Notes: generated by a model from the sequence alone, not told the origin. Shown: positions 1 to 8,639, counted from the first letter of the stretch. The stretch: DNA of 64,000 nt from Paenalcaligenes hominis (GCF_011927625.1 NZ_JAATIZ010000001.1:186001-250000), one strand, 5' to 3'. Translations and numbers: made by a program.

Positions 1-1
1 C

Positions 2-820
2 GGTGCTTTCGTCGAGGTTGAAGACGGTATCGAAGGTTTAGTACACGTTTCCGAAATGGACTGGACCAACAAAAACGTAGACCCACGCAAAGTTGTTACT
101 TTGGGTGAAGAAGTCGAAGTCATGGTTCTAGACATTGACGAAGACCGTCGTCGTATCTCTTTAGGCATGAAGCAGTGTCGTCCTAACCCATGGGAAGAGT
201 TCGCATTGAACTTCAAACGTGGCGATAAAGTACGTGGCGCTATCAAATCCATCACTGACTTTGGCGTGTTCGTTGGTCTAGATGGCGGTATTGATGGTCT
301 AGTTCACTTATCTGACCTCTCTTGGACTGACAGTGGCGAAGAAGCCGTTCGCAACTACAAGAAAGGCGACGAAGTGGATGCTATCGTTCTTGGTATTGAC
401 ACCGAAAAAGAGCGTATCTCTCTCGGTATCAAACAACTCGAAGGCGATCCTTTCAACAACTATGTGTCTGCTAACGATAAAGGTGCTGTAGTTAAAGGCA
501 CAGTAAAATCCGTAGAGCCTAAAGGCGCTGTGGTGACTTTATCTGTAGACGTTGAAGGCTACCTGCGTGCTTCTGAAATCTCTGCTGGCCGTGTTGAAGA
601 TGCAACCACTGCAATCAACGAAGGCGACGAAGTTGAAGCCATGATCATCAACGTAGACCGCAAAGCGCGTTCTATCCAGTTGTCTATCAAGGCTATTGAC
701 AGCGCAGAAACCGCACAAAGTATGCAACGTATTTCCGATGCAAGCGCTTCTGCTGGTACGACTAACTTGGGTGCGTTACTACGTGCTCAACTTGAACAGC
801 AGCGTGAAGACGCTGAATAA
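2..820 (+). CDS. rpsA: 30S ribosomal protein S1, C-terminal part (5' end outside window)
   Basis: S1 binds mRNA and docks it on the 30S subunit. The frame is open from the first bases, so the start lies upstream. About 272 residues are visible. They hold the end of one S1 (OB-fold) repeat, a complete repeat beginning near [20 protein letters not shown] with the typical [10 protein letters not shown] stretch, and a last, more divergent repeat beginning [19 protein letters not shown]. The repeated pattern of [11 protein letters not shown] and [10 protein letters not shown] is diagnostic of bacterial S1. The tail after the last repeat is short and Gln/Glu-rich. ihfB follows three bases after the stop, the usual rpsA-ihfB order in proteobacteria. 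Confidence 0.97.
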   Translation, partial: GAFVEVEDGIEGLVHVSEMDWTNKNVDPRKVVTLGEEVEVMVLDIDEDRRRISLGMKQCRPNPWEEFALNFKRGDKVRGAIKSITDFGVFVGLDGGIDGLVHLSDLSWTDSGEEAVRNYKKGDEVDAIVLGIDTEKERISLGIKQLEGDPFNNYVSANDKGAVVKGTVKSVEPKGAVVTLSVDVEGYLRASEISAGRVEDATTAINEGDEVEAMIINVDRKARSIQLSIKAIDSAETAQSMQRISDASASAGTTNLGALLRAQLEQQREDAE

Positions 821-823
821 AGT

Positions 824-1129
824 GTGACGAAGTCTGAGCTTATTGCACTGTTGGCCAGCCGCAATACGCAGCTAGCCCCAAAGGACACAGAGCTGACGGT
901 AAAGACTATTCTTGATGCCATGACCACAGCATTAGAAAACGGTCATCGTATAGAAATCAGGGGGTTTGGTAGTTTTTCCCTGTCTACACGGGCATCACGT
1001 ATAGGGCGCAACCCTCGCTCTGGCGAAAAAGTCCATGTGCCCGCAAAACAAGTACCACACTTTAAGGCAGGTAAAGAGCTCCGCGAACGGGTTGATAATG
1101 CTTTTTTAGCACAACAGCCTAACTCGTAG
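824..1129 (+). CDS. ihfB: integration host factor, beta subunit
   Basis: IHF-beta pairs with IHF-alpha to bend DNA sharply at specific sites in recombination, replication and transcription. The 101-residue protein has the normal length and the family start MTKSELI. The DNA-binding beta-arm region [22 protein letters not shown] carries the Gly-Arg-Asn-Pro signature of the HU/IHF family. The start is GTG, three bases after the rpsA stop, with no good Shine-Dalgarno sequence, so translation is probably coupled to rpsA. A strong hairpin terminator follows closely. IHF-beta is preferred over HU because of the rpsA linkage and the N-terminal sequence. Confidence 0.96.
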   Translation: MTKSELIALLASRNTQLAPKDTELTVKTILDAMTTALENGHRIEIRGFGSFSLSTRASRIGRNPRSGEKVHVPAKQVPHFKAGKELRERVDNAFLAQQPNS

Positions 1130-1146
1130 CTAACTGTACATGTCTC

Positions 1147-1175
1147 AAAAACAGGCTCACTATGAGCCTGTTTTT
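1147..1175 (+). terminator. rho-independent terminator after ihfB
   Basis: A 5' A-run and stem ACAGGCTCA / TGAGCCTGT with a 3-base loop and a run of five T. It ends the rpsA-ihfB transcript. It lies inside the longest open frame of lapA and so argues that lapA starts further down. Confidence 0.9.
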
Positions 1176-1241
1176 GCGTCTGGGCTAATTACCCCTTTTG
1201 CCTTTACAATCAAGGCATCCTTTAATTCGTTGGAGCCATTT

Positions 1242-1565
1242 ATGCGTTATCTCGTCTGGGTATTGCGATTACTGGTTTTTGTCGTGGTGTTATTGTTCGC
1301 CCTCAAAAACACAGAGCCCGTTCACGTTAGTTTTTTTGCTGACTACGCCTTAGCTAATGTTCCATTAATAGTAGTGATGCTGGTCACGTTTTTATTAGGT
1401 CTGGTGCTGGGGTTGCTACTCATGATTTTAAACATTATGCGTAAAAAACGAGAAATAGCGAAACTTAAGCGTGACGTCGCTCGCTTAGAAGACCAAATTC
1501 AAAATCCCGCCAAGCCCACCGATCCTGCAGCAGTAGAAATTATTGCTCCGTTGGCTCCCCTGTAA
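1242..1565 (+). CDS. lapA: LapA family inner-membrane protein (DUF1049)
   Basis: LapA works with LapB in the inner membrane to adjust lipopolysaccharide synthesis through the stability of LpxC. The product is 107 residues: two membrane helices (about residues 3-24 and 38-62, the second rich in Leu and Val) followed by a short basic coiled coil (RKKREIAKLKRDVARLEDQI) and a Pro-rich tail. This is the usual LapA plan. The ATG chosen has GGAG seven bases upstream. The longer frame starting 102 bases earlier would run through the ihfB terminator hairpin and is rejected. lapB follows after 12 bases, and the two are almost always paired. Confidence 0.88.
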   Translation: MRYLVWVLRLLVFVVVLLFALKNTEPVHVSFFADYALANVPLIVVMLVTFLLGLVLGLLLMILNIMRKKREIAKLKRDVARLEDQIQNPAKPTDPAAVEIIAPLAPL

Positions 1566-1577
1566 TCGAGGTGCAGA

Positions 1578-2792
1578 GTGGATTTTGAACCATGGTGGCT
1601 CATTATTGTGCCTGTGTTGTTTGGTTTGGGCTGGTTGGCAGCACGTTTTGATTTCAAGCAAATGCTTTCTGAAAGCAAACAGTTACCCGACTCCTATTTT
1701 AAAGGGCTAAACTTTCTCTTAAACGAAGAGCCTGATCAAGCCATTGATGCATTTATAGAGGTGGCTAAATTAGATCCAGAAACCACAGAGCTACACTTTG
1801 CTTTGGGTAGCTTATTCAGACGGCGTGGCGAAATGGAACGTGCTATACGGGTGCATCAAAGTTTGCTTGCGCGCACTGACTTACCAGAAATCGAAAGAGA
1901 AAATGCACAGTTTGAAATAGCCCAAGACTTTTTAAAGGCAGGCATGCTGGACCGAGCCGAGGCAGCGTTTGAGGCAGTATCTCAAGGGCGTCATGCGATA
2001 GCTGCTGTGCGTGCTTTAATCCATATTTATGAGTCAGGGCACGATTGGCCTCAGGCCATTGCGACGGTAAAGCGTCTACGCCATCTGGTCGATGAGCCAG
2101 TACCTCAGTTGATCCATTACCAATGTGAGCAGGCTGAAACGGCATTAAAAAGACGTGAGCCTCAACTTGAGCAGGCCGAGCAGGCGCTTAATGAGGCAGA
2201 GCGGGCTGCCAAAGAGCTAGGCGCTAAAGAGGGGAGCCGAGCCGCAACCGCACGTATCTTTATGCTACGAGCTCAGGTCGCCCAATTAGAACAAAATTTA
2301 GCCTTACAGCAGTTTTATCTCCAAGAGGTGCTAAGAGTCGCGCCGCTCTATGCCGGATTAATTGCTGATCAACTCATGCAGTGTTACGAGGCGCAGGGTT
2401 TAGCTGATCAGGCATTGCGTGTACTACAGAAACATTACGAGCAATACCCATCAGTCGACGTGTTTACTCAGGTGTTTAAAGCATTGCGCATCCATCAAGG
2501 CGCGACGACCGCTTGGACCTTTGCACGTGAAGCCCTACACCAATACCCTTCTTTGTTGGGATTGGACCGTAGCTTGCAGCTTGAGTTACAGCATCCCGAT
2601 AACCCCGAAGCCGCTCATGTCTTAGGTGGTGATCTCACGCTTTTACGGACCTTGGTTCATAAGCATACCCAGCGTTTAGATCGCTACGCGTGTCAAAACT
2701 GCGGTTTTGAGGCCAAACATTTCTACTGGCAATGCCCAGGGTGCACGCATTGGGAAACGTATGCCCCGAAACGACTCGAGGAAATGCAATGA
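1578..2792 (+). CDS. lapB: LPS assembly protein B, TPR plus rubredoxin-like protein
   Basis: LapB (YciM) is an inner-membrane-anchored cytoplasmic TPR protein that presents LpxC to FtsH and so limits lipid A synthesis. The 404 residues show an N-terminal membrane anchor (about 5-22), a long run of TPR helices (about 35-350; ELHFALGSLFRRRGEMERAI is a clear TPR) and a C-terminal rubredoxin-type metal knuckle with CQNCGF and CPGC near residues 373-390. Length and domain order match E. coli LapB. The start is GTG with GAGGTG just upstream. The stop overlaps the next ATG by four bases, so heptose synthesis genes are translated from the same mRNA, a sensible LPS-linked operon. Confidence 0.94.
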   Translation: MDFEPWWLIIVPVLFGLGWLAARFDFKQMLSESKQLPDSYFKGLNFLLNEEPDQAIDAFIEVAKLDPETTELHFALGSLFRRRGEMERAIRVHQSLLARTDLPEIERENAQFEIAQDFLKAGMLDRAEAAFEAVSQGRHAIAAVRALIHIYESGHDWPQAIATVKRLRHLVDEPVPQLIHYQCEQAETALKRREPQLEQAEQALNEAERAAKELGAKEGSRAATARIFMLRAQVAQLEQNLALQQFYLQEVLRVAPLYAGLIADQLMQCYEAQGLADQALRVLQKHYEQYPSVDVFTQVFKALRIHQGATTAWTFAREALHQYPSLLGLDRSLQLELQHPDNPEAAHVLGGDLTLLRTLVHKHTQRLDRYACQNCGFEAKHFYWQCPGCTHWETYAPKRLEEMQ

Positions 2793-3721
2793 GTCCATTC
2801 CCAACTAAAGAGCACATTGCTGCGTTAAAAATTCTTGTGGTCGGGGATGTCATGGTGGATCGGTATTGGTTTGGGGCCGTAAACCGTATTTCTCCCGAGG
2901 CACCTGTTCCTATTGTGAAAGTAACACGTAAAGAGGACCGCTTAGGAGGGGCCGCTAACGTTGCACGCAACTGTGTGGCATTAGGGGCTCAAGCAAGCCT
3001 TATTGGCTTCATAGGCAATGATGAAGCGGGTACATCCATACAGCAAATGTGTCAGGCGGAACACGTCGAGCCGTATCTATGTATAGATAACGATCTCCCA
3101 ACGATCTTAAAATTGCGCATTTTAGGGCGTCAACAGCAGTTGCTACGCGTAGACTTTGAGCAAGCGCCTAGTCCAGCGGTTTTGACCCAACTAGAAACTT
3201 ATTTTTCTGACTTGGTGGCACAGCACCATATTGTTGTGTTGTCCGATTATGCAAAAGGTGCACTCAATCGTGTGGAAACACTTATTCAGACTGCTCACAA
3301 ACAAGGAGTGCCTGTGTTAGTCGACCCAAAAGGCGATCAATACAGTCGCTATACCGGTGCGGCTAGCATTACGCCGAATCGGTTGGAAATGGAACAAGCT
3401 GTAGGCAAGTGGGCATCTGAAGACGATTTAACCGCACGAGCTCAGGCGCTACGGCAACGTCTGAATCTAGAGGCCCTGCTCATTACACGCTCTGAACAAG
3501 GGATGACCATGTATACCGCACAGGGGCGTGCTCATGCGGCCGCTGAGGCCCAAGAGGTGTTTGATGTGTCTGGGGCAGGGGATACCGTTTTAGCAACGCT
3601 AGCCGTCACCCGCGCTGCTGGATTAAGTTGGGTAGACGCCATGCATTGGGCTAATAAAGCAGGCAGCATAGTCGTTGGTAAGTTAGGGACTTCAACCGTT
3701 ACAGCAGAGGAATTGCGATGA
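2789..3721 (+). CDS. rfaE1: D-glycero-beta-D-manno-heptose 7-phosphate kinase (stand-alone RfaE domain I)
   Basis: This PfkB-family kinase makes heptose-1,7-bisphosphate on the way to ADP-heptose for the LPS inner core. The 310 residues cover only the kinase half of E. coli HldE. Visible are the substrate-side stretch [19 protein letters not shown], the GGAANVARN motif and the PfkB signature [14 protein letters not shown] with its catalytic Asp. The adenylyltransferase domain (HldE domain II) is absent here and should be a separate gene elsewhere, as is common in betaproteobacteria. The ATG overlaps the lapB stop as ATGA. A longer frame beginning inside lapB is rejected. The 3' end overlaps hldD by four bases. 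Confidence 0.93.
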   Translation: MSPFPTKEHIAALKILVVGDVMVDRYWFGAVNRISPEAPVPIVKVTRKEDRLGGAANVARNCVALGAQASLIGFIGNDEAGTSIQQMCQAEHVEPYLCIDNDLPTILKLRILGRQQQLLRVDFEQAPSPAVLTQLETYFSDLVAQHHIVVLSDYAKGALNRVETLIQTAHKQGVPVLVDPKGDQYSRYTGAASITPNRLEMEQAVGKWASEDDLTARAQALRQRLNLEALLITRSEQGMTMYTAQGRAHAAAEAQEVFDVSGAGDTVLATLAVTRAAGLSWVDAMHWANKAGSIVVGKLGTSTVTAEELR

Positions 3722-4704
3722 TAGTAGTCACTGGTGGTGCAGGGTTTATAGGCAGTAATTTATTATTGGGCTTAAATAAACTGGGCATCAATGACATTTT
3801 AGTAGTGGACGATTTACTAGAGGGCGACAAGTTCCATAACTTAGTGCGTGCTGATATTGCGGACTATATGGATAAAGATGACTTTAGACGACTGGTCTTA
3901 TCAGGCGGGCTGCCACGCATCCAGGCGGTATTACACCAAGGCGCTTGCTCTGCCACCACCGAGCGTGATGGTCGTTATATGATGGATAACAACTACCGCG
4001 TTAGCCTCGAGCTATTTGAATATTGTCAAAAACACAATACGCCTTTTATTTATGCCTCATCGGCTGCCGTTTACGGCGCAGGCCCACGTTATGCGGAAGA
4101 CATACACAACGAGTCGCCGTTAAATGTGTATGGCTACTCTAAGTTTCTTTTTGACCAAGTTATTCGAAAACACATGCAAAAATTGACGGCACCGGTAGTC
4201 GGTTTGCGGTATTTTAATGTGTACGGCCCCCAAGAAAACCATAAGGGTCGCATGGCATCAGTGGCTCTGCATAATATGCACCAATACAAAGCCGAGGGCT
4301 GTGTGCGCCTGTTTGGGGCGTGGGATGGGTATGATAACGGCGGTCAGCAGCGTGACTTTGTTTATATTGATGACGTAGTGGATGTGAATTTGCACTTTTT
4401 ACAGAGCTCTGTGTCAGGGATATTTAATTGTGGTACAGGGCGCGCTCAACCGTTTAATGATGTAGCGCAAACTGTAGTAAATACCATGCGCGAGCTTGAG
4501 GGCGATGCAGCGCTTGGTCTAGAGGAGTTAGTGCAAAAAAACATACTGCACTACATCGACTTTCCTGATGATTTAAAAGGGCGCTATCAAAGCCATACCC
4601 AAGCTGATCTAACTCAGTTGCGAGCAGCGGGCTACACGAAGCCCTTTGTGGATGTGCAAACAGGGGTGCGTGATTACGTATTAAAGCAAAAGCCACATCT
4701 TTAA
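3718..4704 (+). CDS. hldD: ADP-L-glycero-D-manno-heptose 6-epimerase
   Basis: HldD (RfaD/GmhD) epimerises ADP-D,D-heptose to the L,D form used for the LPS inner core. It is a 328-residue extended short-chain dehydrogenase. The NAD(P)-binding GGAGFIGSN is at the extreme N-terminus, [10 protein letters not shown] near residue 76, the catalytic Tyr-x3-Lys in YGYSKFLFD near 140, and [18 protein letters not shown] follows. All match E. coli HldD. It overlaps rfaE1 by ATGA and ends the LPS operon that starts at lapA. Confidence 0.96.
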   Translation: MIVVTGGAGFIGSNLLLGLNKLGINDILVVDDLLEGDKFHNLVRADIADYMDKDDFRRLVLSGGLPRIQAVLHQGACSATTERDGRYMMDNNYRVSLELFEYCQKHNTPFIYASSAAVYGAGPRYAEDIHNESPLNVYGYSKFLFDQVIRKHMQKLTAPVVGLRYFNVYGPQENHKGRMASVALHNMHQYKAEGCVRLFGAWDGYDNGGQQRDFVYIDDVVDVNLHFLQSSVSGIFNCGTGRAQPFNDVAQTVVNTMRELEGDAALGLEELVQKNILHYIDFPDDLKGRYQSHTQADLTQLRAAGYTKPFVDVQTGVRDYVLKQKPHL

Positions 4705-4717
4705 AATACTGTGAAAA

Positions 4718-4743
4718 CTACGCAAGGGTTCGTTCTTGCGTAG
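4718..4743 (+). terminator. hairpin after hldD, without T-run
   Basis: Perfect 9-bp stem CTACGCAAG / CTTGCGTAG with an 8-base loop directly behind the hldD stop. There is no following T-run, so it may be a weak terminator or an mRNA 3' stabiliser. Confidence 0.5.
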
Positions 4744-4810
4744 CATTACGAGCTAGGCACATTCAAAGATTTGATGGATGCTAAATGGCCATCATTCCAA
4801 GGAGAACAGT

Positions 4811-5140
4811 ATGTGTTTGCTTCGTACTCTATCGCAGCCCAAGCAATGGGGGCGTTTTATTGTTTGCTTAGTGCTTTTAGGGTGGGCGTGGCAGGCCCAA
4901 GCCGTCAATTTAAATCAGGCATCTTTACAGCAGTTACAACAAATCAAAGGCATTGGGCCAAAAACAGCCGAGCGTATCATTCACGAACGCGATCGAGCAG
5001 GGCCGTTTAGCTCTTTGCAAGACCTATCTGATCGGGTGAAAGGCATTGGGCCCAAGCGTCTTAGTGGCCTGCACGAGGCGGGCTTGACTGCAGAGCCTAC
5101 GCCTGCCGCGCCGCCTTCAGATAAAAAGCCAAAAAAATAA
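4811..5140 (+). CDS. comEA: ComEA-family helix-hairpin-helix DNA-binding protein
   Basis: A secreted 109-residue protein. The N-terminus is a signal peptide (basic start, hydrophobic FIVCLVLLGWAWQAQA, likely cleavage after the Ala). The mature part begins VNLNQASLQQLQQIKGIGPKTAERII, the ComEA tandem helix-hairpin-helix domain, with a second hairpin DRVKGIGPKRLSGL. A Pro/Lys-rich tail follows. ComEA-type proteins bind incoming DNA in the periplasm during natural transformation. Short stand-alone versions are widespread and not all have been shown to act in competence. The ATG has AAGGAG six bases upstream, which decides the start over a frame extended by 11 residues. Confidence 0.82.
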   Translation: MCLLRTLSQPKQWGRFIVCLVLLGWAWQAQAVNLNQASLQQLQQIKGIGPKTAERIIHERDRAGPFSSLQDLSDRVKGIGPKRLSGLHEAGLTAEPTPAAPPSDKKPKK

Positions 5141-5182
5141 CCTAAGTCACAAGGCAATCAGTATCATAGACTTATACAGGTT

Positions 5183-5202
5183 GAGCTCAGTCTTCTGAGC
5201 TC
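5183..5202 (+). promoter_or_regulatory. perfect hairpin just upstream of cysM
   Basis: An 8-bp perfect stem GAGCTCAG / CTGAGCTC with a TCTT loop, about 12 bases before the cysM Shine-Dalgarno. There is no T-run behind it. It could end comEA transcription weakly or shape the cysM leader. Confidence 0.45.
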
Positions 5203-5223
5203 TATGTGATTAAAAGAGGTGGT

Positions 5224-6132
5224 ATGAAAAATTATCCAACGATAGAAGATACGATAGGAATGACTCCGCTGGTGCGCTTACAGCGTTTGCCCGAGCTTTA
5301 CCAAATCGGACGCGGTAATGTCATCTTAGCCAAACTCGAAGGCAATAACCCGGCTGGTTCAGTCAAAGACCGTGCCGCTAGCTCCATGATCAAAATGGCC
5401 GAAGCCCGAGGCGTAATTAAACCCGGCGATACACTTATCGAAGCCACTAGTGGCAACACAGGTATTGCGCTAGCCATGATCGCTGCGGTGCGTGGTTATA
5501 AAATGATTTTGATCATGCCAGACAACTTATCTCTAGAGCGTCGTGCTTCCATGACAGCCTATGGGGCCGAGCTTATCCTAACTCCTGCCGCCGCCGGTGG
5601 CATGGAATACGCACGTGACCTCGCCTTACAAATGCAGTCCGAGGGTAAAGGCATCGTACTGGATCAATTCGCTAATCAGGATAACCCCCTAGCGCATATT
5701 CAGGGCACAGGTCCAGAGCTCTGGCAGCAAACAGAGGGTCAAATCACCCATTTCGTAAGCGCTATGGGTACAACGGGAACCATTATGGGGGTAGGCAATT
5801 ACTTGCGCTCAAAAAACCCCGCCGTTCAAATCATTGGGGCACAGCCTGCCGAGGGGGCACAAATCCCAGGCATTCGTAAATGGCCTCAGGAATACCTCCC
5901 CAAAATCTATGACCCTGACCAAATTTCTGCTCTAGAGTCCATTGGCCAAGACGAAGCCGAGGCCATGGCGCGTACTTTAGCCTCACAAGAAGGCATCTTT
6001 GCTGGCATATCCTCTGCAGGCGCGCTGGTGGCGGCGCTGCGTGTGGCTCAACGCGTTGAAAATGCAACCATTGCATTTATTGTGTGCGACCGCGGCGATC
6101 GTTACCTTTCTACTGGGGTATTCAATCCCTAG
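5224..6132 (+). CDS. cysM: cysteine synthase B (O-acetylserine sulfhydrylase, CysM type)
   Basis: This PLP enzyme makes cysteine from O-acetylserine and sulfide, and in the CysM form also uses thiosulfate. The 302 residues start YPTIEDTIGMTPLVRL. The PLP lysine lies in GNNPAGSVKDRAA (about residue 45), the substrate loop is EATSGNTGIALAM, and the phosphate-binding GTTGTIMGVG is near 180. The CysM assignment over CysK rests on the N-terminus and on the run LIMPDNLSLERRASMTAYGAEL. The ATG has AGAGGTGG seven bases upstream. An in-frame upstream GTG is less likely. It is flanked by a leader hairpin and a strong terminator. Confidence 0.93.
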   Translation: MKNYPTIEDTIGMTPLVRLQRLPELYQIGRGNVILAKLEGNNPAGSVKDRAASSMIKMAEARGVIKPGDTLIEATSGNTGIALAMIAAVRGYKMILIMPDNLSLERRASMTAYGAELILTPAAAGGMEYARDLALQMQSEGKGIVLDQFANQDNPLAHIQGTGPELWQQTEGQITHFVSAMGTTGTIMGVGNYLRSKNPAVQIIGAQPAEGAQIPGIRKWPQEYLPKIYDPDQISALESIGQDEAEAMARTLASQEGIFAGISSAGALVAALRVAQRVENATIAFIVCDRGDRYLSTGVFNP

Positions 6133-6149
6133 GGCGCAAACGGTGCAAT

Positions 6150-6189
6150 AAAAAACCCTCTGGCGCATGGCGGCACAGAGGGTTTTTTT
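6150..6189 (+). terminator. rho-independent terminator after cysM
   Basis: Stem AACCCTCT / AGAGGGTT flanked by A-run and T-run (seven T). The A-run on the 5' side makes it usable from both directions. The IS element begins just beyond it. Confidence 0.85.
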
Positions 6190-6258
6190 ATCAAATCGCG
6201 CGGAAAACCCCGCCGTTAGGGCGGAGATGAATAGCGCGGACGCGCTAGCGTCTTCGTA

Positions 6259-6675
6259 TCAGCTTGGCGTCTGTTGTTGCTTAATGTATTGTCGGACGAT
6301 CTCGATAGGCGCACCGCCACAGCTTCCGGCAAAGTAGCTAGGCGACCAGAGGGCGCCACCCCATAGTTTGTTGTGAATGCTCGGATACGTCTTTTTGCGA
6401 ATCATCCGGCTTGATACGCATTTCAAACTATTTACCAGTGCCGACACGGCGACCTTGGGGGGATAGTTGACCAACAAGTGAACATGGTCGTCCTCACCGT
6501 CGAACTCTACCAATTCTGCCTCAAAGTCCGAACAGACGCCCGCAAAGAGGTCACGCAAGTCGTCAAGAATTTCTTTGGTGAACACACCACCGCGGTACTT
6601 TGTCACAAAGACCAAGTGAACGTGCATGTTAAAAACACAGTGTCTACCGCGTCGAATGTCGTTGTTTTTCTTCAT
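6259..6675 (-). CDS. tnpA: IS200/IS605 family transposase TnpA (HUH/Y1)
   Basis: TnpA cuts and joins single-stranded DNA to move the element through a circular intermediate. The 138 residues are of family length and look intact. The N-terminal part has HCVFNMHVHLVFVTKYR, the HUH-type metal site is HVH at residues 64-66 (DDHVHLLV), and the catalytic tyrosine is Tyr130 in IVRQYIKQQ. The ATG lies 21 bases from the oppositely directed tnpB start. With both ends preserved this copy could still move, taking the broken tnpB along. Confidence 0.93.
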   Translation of the reverse strand: MKKNNDIRRGRHCVFNMHVHLVFVTKYRGGVFTKEILDDLRDLFAGVCSDFEAELVEFDGEDDHVHLLVNYPPKVAVSALVNSLKCVSSRMIRKKTYPSIHNKLWGGALWSPSYFAGSCGGAPIEIVRQYIKQQQTPS

Positions 6676-6696
6676 AGACTAAGTATAATTCTTAGC

Positions 6697-7411
6697 ATGA
6701 AACGACGTCAAGCCTATCAATACGAACTCAAGCCCAACGGTGCTCAGCGACGCAATATGCGCGGCTTTGCCGGTGCATGTCGTTTCGTGTTCAATAGGGC
6801 GTTGGCATGGCAAAAAGACCGTTATGCCGCCGACAGCACGACGAAATTCAGTTATACCGTTCTGGCTAATTTCCTGCCCGCTTGGAAGAAGGATAAGGAA
6901 ACAGAGTGGCTGAAACACGCGCCAAGTCAATGTTTGCAGCAAGCGCTTAAAGACCTCGAGCGTGCCTACAAGAATTTCTTTGCCAAACGCGCTGCTTTCC
7001 CACGCTTCAAGAAAAAAGGGCAGTCAGACAGCTTCCGTTACCCGCAAGGCTGCAAACTCGATCAGGAAAACAGCCGTATCTTTCTGCCCAAACTGGGCTG
7101 GGTACGCTACCGCAACAGTCGCAAGGCACGTCAGCGGTTGGCATCGATATGGGTGTGGCACGGTTTGCCACGCTATCGGACGGCACGTACTATGCACCGC
7201 TCAACCGTTTCAAGCGGCACGAAATCGCCCTACGCAAGCGCAATTTGTGTGCGTAGCATGTGGCGTTAAGGAAAACGCCGATGTGGTCGGTGCGATCAAT
7301 GTATTAAGAGTGGGGCACGCCCGGTTCGCCTGTGAAGTGAGTGGTGCAGTCAGGCCGCCAGCAGCAGGAACCCACCGAAGCGACATAGAGGCGGCTCAAT
7401 GCCTCCCTTGA
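6697..7411 (+). pseudogene. tnpB: tnpB (RNA-guided nuclease) remnant with two internal deletions
   Basis: TnpB is normally about 370-400 residues and uses a right-end RNA to cut DNA. Here the N-terminal half is in one frame (MKRRQAYQYELKPN to LGWVRYRNSR). The frame then shifts into VGIDMGVARFATLSDG, which holds the first RuvC aspartate. It shifts again into QFVCVACG and NADVVGAINVLR, the second zinc-knuckle half and last RuvC aspartate. Roughly 40 residues at the first junction (about 7110-7130) and over 100 at the second (about 7232-7243) are missing, including the catalytic glutamate. The second junction reads CGCAAGCGCAA, which can encode both flanks, pointing to deletion between short repeats. 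The product cannot be an active nuclease. Confidence 0.9.
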
Positions 7412-7421
7412 ACGCCGTAGG

Positions 7422-7456
7422 AATCCCCGGCCTTTAAGCGGGGGAGGATGTCAAGT
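7422..7456 (+). ncRNA. right-end / omega-RNA 3' region of the IS element
   Basis: In IS605-type elements the 3' end of tnpB plus the right-end hairpin form the guide RNA scaffold, and the next flanking bases act as guide. The hairpin and GGATGTCAA motif are present here. The guide would then be the bases before and within the mltB 3' end. Whether it is transcribed is not visible; with tnpB broken it could only work with a TnpB made elsewhere. Confidence 0.4.
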
Positions 7457-7470
7457 GTAGTAAGTAGCCA

Positions 7471-8628
7471 TTATTGCGCACGACGCCGGGCGAGCAGATC
7501 CGCAAAATCAGACACGGTACTGGCATAAAAGTAACTACGGTTATAAGACGTAATGGCGTAAAAGTTAGGGGTAGCCAAACGGTACTCAGCGGTACCTCGA
7601 CTTTCTTCAATTAAGTTAATTACCCCTAGTGGCTTTGACATCCACGCCGCAACGGCACGACTGTTAGGAGCCTGTACGGCTTGCGCTTGTAATAACCCTT
7701 CCCAATTGGATTGAGGGATTAAACCGCCATCTACGAATCTTTTAGCCTTTTGGTCGTTTAACTGGACGGGCGCAAAAACAGGTAACCCAGGTTGCCAGCC
7801 ATGCTCAATTAAAAAGTTGGCAACAGACGCTAAGATATCTGGCATGGAGTGAAACAAATCAATTTTGCCATCGTGATCCGCATCTACGGCATAGCGCATT
7901 AAGCTTCCAGGCATAAACTGAGGCAAACCAACCGCGCCAGCAAAAGAACCTGTGATCGTGTTGGCATCAATCTTGCCTTGGTAATCAAGCACAATTAAAT
8001 CAGCGAGCTGGTCTCTAAATAGTTTTCCGCGTTCCGGGCGACTATTGTCAGGGTAGCTAAAGCCTAAGGTTAACAAGGCATCAAGGACTCGGAAATCGCC
8101 CGTATAGCGGCCATAAATAGTTTCTACGCCAATAATAGACACCAAGATCTCGGGGGGAACCCCATATTCTTGAGCAGTCCGTTGAAGGATCTCGGCATGT
8201 TGGTTCCAGAAGTCTAGACCAGCTTTAATGCGGATGGGTTCAATAAAGCGATTTTTATAGGTGTTCCAGCTACGCTTGATCTGCCCTTTATTAGGCGCCA
8301 TAAGCTGAGCGGCTTTCGCATTGTAATGAGCAGTTTTTAATAATGCCTCGATACGCGTAAAAGGGATGCCTTGTAATTGGGCTAATTCCTGGGCCCATTC
8401 GTATAAGTAAGGACTGAGACTGCCATCGGCTTGAAAATAATCCTGTCGGCCCTGTACGGACGAACCCGATTTAGGATGAGCCTCTTTATTTAGGGTTAAG
8501 GCCGATGGCGTAGCGCCTCCAACCGGCACATGATGGTTAGATTGAGGGTTGTTGGTTTGGGAGGTCGCGCAACCCATTATTAATAAACTGCAAAAACAAG
8601 CTTGCACTAAGCGCGTTTTTCTGAACAT
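7471..8628 (-). CDS. mltB: membrane-bound lytic murein transglycosylase B
   Basis: MltB cleaves peptidoglycan between MurNAc and GlcNAc, leaving 1,6-anhydroMurNAc. The 385-residue precursor begins with a lipoprotein signal ending LLIMGC, so it is probably anchored to the outer membrane through Cys20. The SLT family 3 domain follows, with the catalytic glutamate in SIIGVETIYGRYTGD (Glu169), then LLTLGFSYPDNSRPERG and FAGAVGLPQFMPGSLMRYAVD. The EF-hand-like DADHDGKIDL is also typical of MltB. The ATG has AAGG seven bases upstream; a TTG six bases earlier is too close to that site. It starts 11 bases from the divergent gene. Confidence 0.93.
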   Translation of the reverse strand: MFRKTRLVQACFCSLLIMGCATSQTNNPQSNHHVPVGGATPSALTLNKEAHPKSGSSVQGRQDYFQADGSLSPYLYEWAQELAQLQGIPFTRIEALLKTAHYNAKAAQLMAPNKGQIKRSWNTYKNRFIEPIRIKAGLDFWNQHAEILQRTAQEYGVPPEILVSIIGVETIYGRYTGDFRVLDALLTLGFSYPDNSRPERGKLFRDQLADLIVLDYQGKIDANTITGSFAGAVGLPQFMPGSLMRYAVDADHDGKIDLFHSMPDILASVANFLIEHGWQPGLPVFAPVQLNDQKAKRFVDGGLIPQSNWEGLLQAQAVQAPNSRAVAAWMSKPLGVINLIEESRGTAEYRLATPNFYAITSYNRSYFYASTVSDFADLLARRRAQ

Positions 8629-8631
8629 AAT
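8602..8631 (+). promoter_or_regulatory. candidate sigma-70 promoter giving a near-leaderless mRNA
   Basis: TTGCAC, 18 bases, CATAAT. Transcription would begin about 8637-8639, at or just before the ATG of the deacetylase-like gene, which has no Shine-Dalgarno. The promoter lies inside the 5' end of mltB. Confidence 0.4.
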
Positions 8632-8639
8632 CAAACCTT

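Larger units (their letters stand above)
6200..7456 (+). mobile_element. IS200/IS605-type insertion sequence with intact tnpA and decayed tnpB
   Basis: The element holds a reverse-strand Y1 transposase gene and a forward tnpB remnant, head to head. Both ends carry the subterminal GC hairpins usual for this family: left end CCGCC / GGCGG around 6210-6223, right end TCCCCGGC / GCGGGGGA around 7424-7443 followed by GGATGTCAA. The family inserts without target duplication, and none is seen. The exact left base cannot be set without an empty-site comparison; the right end is probably just after GTCAA. It sits between the cysM terminator and the 3' end of mltB and harms neither gene. Confidence 0.85.

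Noticed and set aside
1140-1241. N-terminal extension of lapA
   Set aside because: It would be translated through the ihfB terminator hairpin and has no family match; the ATG at 1242 has a good ribosome site.
2635-2970. Reverse-strand ORF across the lapB-rfaE1 junction
   Set aside because: Both forward genes are intact and overlap here; the reverse frame has no family features.
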